DNA of 64,000 nucleotides from Pseudomonadota bacterium. GTDB lineage: Bacteria > Pseudomonadota > Gammaproteobacteria > Burkholderiales > Rhodocyclaceae. The number at the start of each line of letters is the position of its first letter. Within the stretch, counting starts at the first letter, position 1. Positions 35,932 to 44,300 of the stretch are shown here, one piece after another. The stretch is from NCBI GenBank assembly GCA_008501585.1, contig QQUN01000007.1:1-64000 (forward strand). Reading direction: 5' to 3'. A program made the position numbers and the translations under genes. The notes below the pieces were generated by a model. The model was given only the letters and a program-made list of their open reading frames with translations. It was not told where the DNA came from and did not search any database.

Positions 35932-37881
35932 ATGTCACTGATCAAACAACTCTGGCTCGCCATCGTGGTGGTCACCCTCGCCGCCTTCGGCATCAGCTTC
36001 GTCGTCAGCACGCTGTCGGCGCGCGACTACATCCAGCAGGAGTTGCAGCGCAAGAACATGGACAACGCCAACGCGCTGGCGCTGGCCATGACCCAGCTGC
36101 CCAAGGACCCGACCACACTCGAGCTGCTGCTCGCCGCCCAGTTCGACAACAGCCACTACGAATACATCCGGCTGACCGAGCCGCGCCCGGACGGCAAGGT
36201 CATCATGGAGCGCAACATCGACACCGCGGCCATTGCCAGCACCGCACCGGGCTCGGCCGACGAACAGGCGCCGGGCTGGTTCCGCACGCTGGTGCCGATT
36301 CAGTCGCTGCCGGCGCGAAGCCAGGTCAGCGACGGCTGGACGCCGTTTGCCACCTTGTCGCTCAAGAGCGACCCGGCCTTCGCCTATGGCAGCCTGTGGC
36401 GCGGCACCCTGCAGCTGCTGGGCTGGTTCGTTGCCGGCGCGGCGGCCATCGGGGTGTTTGGCACGCTGGTGCTGCGCACCTTGCTGCGGCCGCTGGACAA
36501 AGTGGTCGACCAGGCCCGCGCCATCGGCGAGCGGCGCTTCGTCTCCACCGACGCGCCGGCCACGCCGGAATTCGCCGCCGTGGTGACCGCCATGAACACG
36601 CTCAGCACCCGAGTGCGCAGCATGCTGGAGGAGGAGTCCGCCCGCCTCGAGAGCCTGCGCCAGGCGGTGCAGCACGACCCGGTCAGCGGCCTGCTCAACC
36701 GCGAGCATTTCCTGGCGCAGGTGGCCGATACGCTCGAGAGTGACACCGCGCCGGCGCATGGCGCGCTGGTCATTGTCCGCCTGAGTCACCTGATCGAACT
36801 CAACGAATCGCTCGGCCGCGCCACTGCCGACGCCCTGCTGCGCAAGCTCGCCGAGAGCCTGGGCACGCTTCTGCCGGCCGACGCCTCCTGGCTGCTCGGC
36901 CGACTCAACGGCACGGATTTCGCGGTGCTCGCCCCGGCACTGGAGACCCCCGACGCGCTGGCCACCACGCTCGCCGAGCGTCTGGAGCTGGCGGTGAGAA
37001 ACAGCCTCCCTGACAACTACCGGGCGCTGCCGATCGGCATCGCCTGCTACCAGCGCGGCAATGCCCTGCCACAACTGCTGGCCCATGCCGACGTGGCGCT
37101 CGACCGCAGCGAACAGGAGACAGACTGCCGCCCGCAGATCGAGCATGTCAATCCGTCCGCACGCCCGGCCACCGACCTGTCCGGCTGGCGTCGCCTGATC
37201 GAATCGGCGCTGGAGGCCGGCAGCTTCCACCTGGCGCAGTTCGCGGTGCTCGACCGCAATCGCCGCCTGCTGCACCTGGAAACCCCGGTGCGCATGCAAC
37301 ACCCGACCGAGGGCGTGGAGCTGACCGCCGGCGATGTCATTCCCTGGGCAACGCGCTGCGGCCTGCTCCCCCGCATTGATGAATCCGTGGTGGCGCAGGC
37401 TCTGGCGCTGGTCGACAGCGGCGGCGAGGCGGTCTGTATCAACCTGTCGGCCGAGTCGATGTGCCATGCGCCGACCATCAGCCGGGTGGCCGAACTGCTC
37501 AAGGCCCGTCCGGCGGCCGCCCGCCAGTTGTGGATCGACCTCCCCGAAGGCGCGGCCTTCCGCCACGCCGTCGAGTTCCGCGCGCTGTGCAAGCGCCTCA
37601 AGCCACTGGGGGTGCGCATCGGGCTGGAGCATGTCAGCGCCCAGGTGTGCCGCATTGGCGAACTGCACGACGTGGGGCTCGACTACCTGAAGATCAGCGC
37701 CGCGGTCATCCGCGGCATCGACCACAACCCCGGCAATCAGACCTTCCTGCGCGGACTGGCAACCATCGCCCACACCATGGGCATGCAGGTCATTGCCGAG
37801 GGCGTGACCACCGGCACCGAGGCCGAGCAGCTCGACGCGCTGGGCTTCGACGGCCTGACCGGGCCCGGCATCCGCCGCTGA
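35932..37881 (+). CDS. lapD: LapD, degenerate GGDEF-EAL c-di-GMP receptor
   Basis: This 649-residue inner-membrane protein has TM1 (about 5-27), a periplasmic LapD/MoxY_N domain with GWFRTLVPI, TM2 (about 158-182), HAMP, then GGDEF and EAL domains. Both are degenerate: GGDEF reads NGTDF, EAL reads ETP, and the DDFGTG loop reads LEHVSAQ. So it should bind but not make or break c-di-GMP, as in Pseudomonas LapD, which sequesters LapG when c-di-GMP is bound. It is in an operon with lapG. Confidence 0.94.
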   Translation: MSLIKQLWLAIVVVTLAAFGISFVVSTLSARDYIQQELQRKNMDNANALALAMTQLPKDPTTLELLLAAQFDNSHYEYIRLTEPRPDGKVIMERNIDTAAIASTAPGSADEQAPGWFRTLVPIQSLPARSQVSDGWTPFATLSLKSDPAFAYGSLWRGTLQLLGWFVAGAAAIGVFGTLVLRTLLRPLDKVVDQARAIGERRFVSTDAPATPEFAAVVTAMNTLSTRVRSMLEEESARLESLRQAVQHDPVSGLLNREHFLAQVADTLESDTAPAHGALVIVRLSHLIELNESLGRATADALLRKLAESLGTLLPADASWLLGRLNGTDFAVLAPALETPDALATTLAERLELAVRNSLPDNYRALPIGIACYQRGNALPQLLAHADVALDRSEQETDCRPQIEHVNPSARPATDLSGWRRLIESALEAGSFHLAQFAVLDRNRRLLHLETPVRMQHPTEGVELTAGDVIPWATRCGLLPRIDESVVAQALALVDSGGEAVCINLSAESMCHAPTISRVAELLKARPAAARQLWIDLPEGAAFRHAVEFRALCKRLKPLGVRIGLEHVSAQVCRIGELHDVGLDYLKISAAVIRGIDHNPGNQTFLRGLATIAHTMGMQVIAEGVTTGTEAEQLDALGFDGLTGPGIRR

Positions 37882-37900
37882 CATCGCGCGGCGCCAAAGA

Positions 37901-37927
37901 AAAGACCTCGCCGCGGCGAGGTCTTTT
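37901..37927. terminator. Bidirectional terminator after lapD
   Basis: AAAGACCTCGC and GCGAGGTCTTT pair around a 4-base loop with T-runs on both strands. It serves lapD and the convergent 106-residue gene. Confidence 0.88.
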
Positions 37928-37949
37928 TGTATCGGCCGACGACGCTGCG

Positions 37950-38270
37950 TCAGACGAAGTCGTCGCCGCCGAGCAGATCCAGCGCCCCCCGCGACTCACG
38001 CATCGAGCGCCGCTCCATCAGCTTGGCCTGGGCGGCCTGCGGCAGATCGGTAAAGCGGATGACATCGCGGTGGATTAGCAGATCGATCACATCCTCGAGC
38101 ACCCGCACCAGACGCAGGTCGGAGTCCGCGAGCGGATCCTCACCCATCACCGTGCGGGCAAAGCCGGCCACCGCGGGATCCCCCGAGGTCGCTGCTTCGG
38201 TGTGTTCGGTATCAGCCTCCAGGCTGACCGACACGACTTGCCCCTGGCTATTGCGCTTCACGAACACCAT
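37950..38270 (-). CDS. Conserved hypothetical protein downstream of lapA
   Basis: This 106-residue protein begins MVFVKRNSQGQVVSVSLEAD. Relatives sometimes carry the misleading name tryptophan synthase subunit beta-like, but the length excludes that enzyme. It has a central helical stretch (LRLVRVLEDVIDLLIHRDVI) and an acidic C-terminus. The ATG at 38270 follows AAGGAG by 9 bases; an upstream TTG is less likely. It lies 52 bases after lapA, in the same direction. Confidence 0.8.
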   Translation of the reverse strand: MVFVKRNSQGQVVSVSLEADTEHTEAATSGDPAVAGFARTVMGEDPLADSDLRLVRVLEDVIDLLIHRDVIRFTDLPQAAQAKLMERRSMRESRGALDLLGGDDFV

Positions 38271-38322
38271 GCGGCTAGGCTCCTTCAATGGTGCGGCCCG
38301 GCAAACGCCGGGCCGCGTCCCG

Positions 38323-41300
38323 TCAGTCGGTGATCAGCTTGCCTTTCGTGAGCAGATCCTGAATCACCTGCTGGTCGGTCGAGAAGCCGGCCGTCAGGTT
38401 GACCCCGTTGAGCACAATCTGCTGCACGTCGTTGTTGCTGACGTTGCTCGGCAAGCCCCCCGCGCTGTTGTTGTCGTTGAACGCCCCGGACGTGCTGACG
38501 TAGATCGTGGTGTTGCCGCCCGAGTACTGGAAGTGCAGGAAGTTGTCCAACGCAGCCGCAGTCGCCCCCACCGGCGCTTGCAGCAGATCGCGCAAGTCCA
38601 GGATGTCGCCACCGGCACTCGGAAGCGCAACATCGAAGTCGGTGATCGTGTCGCGCGCCGGCGAACTGATCGTCCCCGCATCGGCCAGGCTCCACTGGAA
38701 CACGTCCGCACCGAGCCCGCCGGTCATCGTGTCGTTGCCGGCGCCGCCGATCAGCAGATCGTCGCCGGCCCCGCCGTTGAGCGTATCGGAGCCGTTGCCG
38801 CCGACCAGCTTGTCGTTGCCGTTGCCGCCGTTGAGCACGTCGTTGCCGTCACCGCCGGACAACCAGTCATTGCCGTCGCCGCCGTTGATGGTGTCGTTTC
38901 CGGCCAGGCCGCTGATGATGTCATCGCCGGCCGTCCCGTTCAGCGTGTTGCCGGACGACGTGCCAACCATGGTCGGTGCGCCCTGGTCAAAGGTGATGTT
39001 GAGCGTCACCGAGCCGGTGCCGGTGTCGCCATCACGGTCGATCAGCGTGAAGCCGAACATTTCCGTCATCGCGCCGGAGCCCGAGAACGGCGGACGGTAG
39101 GAGTACTCACCGTTGTCCATATCGACGGTCAGCAGGCCGCCGGCCACCGTGGTCACGGTCAGGACATGCGTCGTGCCGTTGAACGTGGCGGCCGAGGTGC
39201 CACCGCTGGTAGCGATGGTGTTCGACGCCGTGTTCCAGGTGTAGGTGATGCCGTTCATCGTCACCGACTGCAGGTGACCCTGGTCGGCACCCACACTGCC
39301 CGGCGTGGCACCGCTCAACACGTTGCCCATGGCGATCGGCACCACCGTCGACTGCAGCGCGGCGGACAGCTGGGTTTCGTCCGGCACCATCAGGGCATCC
39401 ATGTTGGTGCCCGTCTGACCGTCATAGGCCACCGGGTCCAGATAGGTCTGGTCGGCTGCCGTCAGGCCCGTGCCAAGCCCCAGCGCAAAGGCCTTGATGC
39501 TGTTGGTGGTCAGGAAGTTCTGCCAGATCGCCTCTTCCGCCGCCTGGATACCCACGTCCGGACCGGTGCGGCTACCCGCATCGCTGTTGACCAGCGCACC
39601 GGTGTTGCCGTCGTTCTCGTTCGGCTGACCGTCGGAGATGAAGTAGGCCACGTTCTGCAGCGAGCCGCCGGCCGGCGGCGTCAGGATGCGACCTGCCGAA
39701 CCCCAGGCGTCGATGGCCTGCGCCAGCGCCGCGTCGTAGTTGGTCCAGCCGGCGGCGGTGATCGACGCGAGCATGGCCTTGGCATCATCCGCCGTCATCC
39801 AGTAGCTGGTGGTGTCGTTGGCGAGGGTCGAGAAGGTGACGATCTTGACCGCCACATCCCCCTGGCCGTCGTAGGCGTTGATCAGGTTGGTGATCGCGGT
39901 ACGTGCAGCCGCCAGGCGATCCACCGAGCCGCTCGTCATACTGCCGGACACATCGAGCACCACCATCAGGTTGGTGTCCTGCTGCGGCACATCGATCGCC
40001 CGGGTCTGCGCGAAGGCCAGCGGCGCATCGTCTTCGACCGTCACGTTGAGCAGGCTGCTGCTGCTCGTCGTCCCGTTGCTGGCCGTGACCGCCACATCGA
40101 AGCTGAGCAGGTTCTCACCGCCACCGTTCGGATGATCGAGCGGTCCGAGCAAGCGCACCTCGTAGTTGCCATTGGCCTGCATCGTCACACGGACGACATC
40201 GCTGCCGTTGGCCGAGCCAGTCAGCGTCCCGGTACCGACGCCGGTCCAGGTCAGGGCGGCGCCGCCCGAGGTGAGCCCCTGTGCCGGCGGGTGCAGCCCG
40301 ACGCTGAGCGTCCCCGCGCCCGAGATGTTCATCGAACCGGTAAAGACCACGCTGTTGGTCAGGTCGGTCGGGGAGCCCACGGTGTCGGGGTTGCCACCGC
40401 TGAGCCCTTCTTCGGAGACCAGCGCCGCACTGGCGGAGATCGACGGTGCGGGGGTGCCGGACAGGTTGAGGGCGATCGTGCCCTGTGCCGTATCGGCATC
40501 GGCGTCGCGTAACTGATACGCCAGATTCATGCTGACATCGGCGTTGTAATTGATGTAGCTGATCGACACGATCTCGGGGCGGAATTCACCGCTGACCGCT
40601 GTGAACGTCACGGTATCGAAGGCCTCCCCTGCAGAAATGGTCAGCAGTTGCTCCGGGTTCGACTTCCCGATGGACACGTTGGAGCCACTGGCCACGAGCA
40701 CCCCATCACGGTAGGCGGCCCAGCTCATCGTCGCAGACTGGGCCTGCGGCTCGAGCGAGAACGTTGCCGACGTAATGTCGCGTGTATAGGTCAGCGTCAG
40801 CACCTCGTTGCCGGCGGCATCAATCCAGTTGCCTTGCCCGCCATTGACCGAAATACCCTGCGCAGAGTAATTCACCTGCGCAGCTGCCCCATTTCGCACC
40901 CCGGTTGCATCGATCAGGATGACGTTGTTGTTGGCGTCGATGATCTGCAGCGAGCCGGAGTTGCCCCCCGTCGTGCCGCTGAAGTCCGAGGTCGACACCG
41001 TGCCGCCGAGCAGTTGGGCGAAGGTGTTGAAGACATAGGTCTTGCTCGCCAGGTCCAGGTCGAGCAGCAGCACGTTCTCACGCACGCTGCCGTTCATCAC
41101 GTAGCCGGTCAGCGCATCGTTGCTGTCGTTCCATTCGTACTGCACTTGCTTGCCGTCGGCGTACAGCGTCGGCAGGGTTGCGCCGGCCGGGTTCCAGGTG
41201 AGATCGGTCGGATCGTTGGACACCGTCACCGGCAGCGAGCCCATGACGGTCTGGCCCAGCTGGTTGGCCGCGGTGATCGACAAGGGGCCATCCACCGTCG

Positions 41301-44300
41301 GCGCATCGTCGAACACGGTGACGTTGAAGTTTGCCGTGCTGATACCGCCATCCACCGAGAGCGTAAAGCCGAGCACCTTGGATTCGCTCTCGCCCTGCAC
41401 CGTCGGCAAATGATCCAGCGCGCGCACCTGGGTAAAGGTATAGCCGGAGTTGGAAGCATTCACCCGGAGCGTGAACACCACACCCTCGGCACTGGATGCC
41501 GTGAGGGTTTTGGACGCCGCATCCCATGCATAGCTCACCGGCAGGCCGTTCGAGGTCACCCCTGCGGCATTGCCCGCCAGGGTCACCACATCGTTGGAGC
41601 CCACGTTCTGGATGGTGCCGACCTGGACGATATCGTTGCTCGGGCTGGCGTCACGATTTTCGTCGACATTGTCGTCGTCGCCGACAACGCTGGCGACCAC
41701 GGGCGGCGCATCGTTGTCGATGATCGTGCCGGTCACCGTGTTTTGCGTCGCATGCGCTTGCACATGCTCGAACACGCCGCTGCTCACGGTCGCCAGGCTC
41801 AGCGTATAGCCCTCATCATTTTCATCGAGGGTGTCGTTGAACACTTCGTTCTCGATGAGGGCGAAACTCTGCCCTGCGCCAATGGTCACCGTCGTGACTT
41901 TCAGATTCACGAAGTCGGCTGCAGACGTCGTATCTGCCGAATACGTCAGCGTCACGGTCACGCTGCCACCTGCCGGTACCGTGACCGGGTTGCCATTCTG
42001 ATCGATCAGCTCCACGCGGTGAGACAAGGTGGCGTCGGGGATCCCTTCAGAGACCGATGCGCTGTTCACCAGGCGCACATACACCGTATCCTCCGGTCCC
42101 GGCGGATTGTCCGAACCGGTCTGGTCGACGATGGTGGTCGTCACACTGCTGGTACCCAGCACCAGGTTCTCGTAACCACCACCACTGCTTCCGCTGATAC
42201 TCGCCGTGTACTGCTCACCGGAATCGGCAAGCGCATCATCGGTGGTATTGACCACGAAAGTGGCGCTGGTGGTGCCGGCAGCAATGATCACGCTGGTGTT
42301 GACCGGCGTCAGGTCACCATCGTCAGTGGTGATATGGCCCGTCACCACATTCACCGTCAGGTCTGTTGCCGGCGCCTTGTCCACGCTCACGGTGTAGGTC
42401 ACGCTCTCGCCTTCCACCACCGTACCCGCGCCGGAAATGGTGAGCGTCGCGGTATCCACCGGATCGAAGGTCGTGTCATCGGTGATGGTGCCCACGCCCG
42501 TATCATCGGCAATCGTCGCATTGACCGGATTGCTCAGCACGATGTTGAAGGTCTCATCGCCTTCGGCATAGGCATCGTCGGTGATCGGCACGGTAATGGT
42601 CTGGCTGGTCACCCCTGCCGGGAAGTTGAGCGTACCCGCCACGCCGGTGTAGTCCACACCCTGGGTGGCCGACACGCCGGCGCTGCTATAGCTCACGCTA
42701 ACGCCCAAGTTACTCGGGTTGGAGAGCGTGACCGTAAAGGTGGCCGTACCGGCACTTTCATTGACCGTCACATCATTGATGCTGATGGCCGGGGTGTCGT
42801 CATCCGTCCCCGGGGGGCCACCGGTGCCATCGTCGCGGATGGTGGTGGTGACGCTGCCGGTGCCGATGCTGGCGCCGCCGGTCGGGGCGCTCAGGTTGAC
42901 CTGGTAGGCTTCGGCCCCTTCGAACACGCTGTCATTGACGATGTTCACCGTCACCGTGGCGCTGGTGCTGCCGGGGGCGAAGGTGATCACCTGGCTGGCG
43001 ATCGGGCTGTAGTCGGCCCCGGCCGTGGCGCCGGCGTCCATGGTGTCGACTGTCACGCTCACCGCATTGGCGCTCGGGTTGCTCAGGTTGAGGGTGTAGG
43101 TGATGGTGCCGGCGCCTTCGTTCACTTCGGCCGGGCCCACGATGCTGATCACCGGGCGGTCGTCGTCGCCTCCCGGAGGCCCACCGGTGCCGTCGTCCAC
43201 AATGGTGGTGGTGACGCTGCCGGTGCCGATCACGGCGCCAGCGACGTTGCTCAGGGCGACCGTGTAGTCTTCGGCGCCTTCATACACCGCCGGGCTGTCG
43301 TTGAGGATCGCCACCGTCACGGTCTGGCTGGTCACGCCGGGGGCGAAGGTGAGCGACTGGCTCAGCGCCGTGTAGTCGCTGCCGGCCTGTGCGCTGCCGT
43401 TGGCCGTGGCCACGTCAACGGTCACCGGGTGGTCGCTGGGGTTGGTCAGGCTCACTGTGTAGGTGAGCGTGCCGGCCGCTTCGTTGACCAGCACCGGGCC
43501 GCTGATCGACACCGCGGGGATGTCGTTGTCCGTCCCCGGGGGGCCACCGGTGCCGTCGTCGCGGATGGTGCCGATGCCCTGGCCGTCGCCGATCACGGCG
43601 CCGCCGGTGGGGTTGCTCAGGTCGATGGCGAACTGTTCGCTGATCTCGTAGATCGCATCGTTGTTGATATTGACCGTGATGGTCTGGGTGGTCACGCCGG
43701 GGGCGAAGCTCAGCGTGCCGCCCACCGTGTCGTAGTCGCCCGCGCCCGCAGCGCCGGCCACGGCCGTGCCGTTGGCGCTGGCGTAGTCGACCGTCACCGT
43801 GCTGGCGCTGGGGTTACTGAGCGTGACCGTGAAGGTGGCCGTACCGGCCGCTTCGTTGACCGTCACGTCGTTGATGCTGAAGCTCGGCGTGTCGTCGTCG
43901 ACGATGGTGCCCGTGCCGCTGGCGGCCGGGTTGGTGGTGGTGCCGCCGGTGACCGTGGCGTTCAGGGTGAAGGTCTCGTTGCCTTCGGCCAGGTTGTCAT
44001 TGGCGATCGGGGTGCGCACCTGCACGCTGGTGCTGCCCGCCGGGATGGTGGCGGCCGTGGCACTGACCCAGGCGCCGCCGACGAACACTTCCAGGCCCGC
44101 GCCGTAGTCGGCGGGGTTGGTGGCGCTCACATCGGCCAGGGCGAGGCTGACGCTCACGTCCTGCACGCTGGGGTTGGACAGGCTGACCGTGAACACGGCG
44201 TGCGCATCGGTCCCTTCGGTGACCGTCGGCGAGCTGACCGACAGGGTCGGGATGTCGTTGTCCGATCCCGGAGGACCGCCGGTGCCGTCGTCCACGATGG

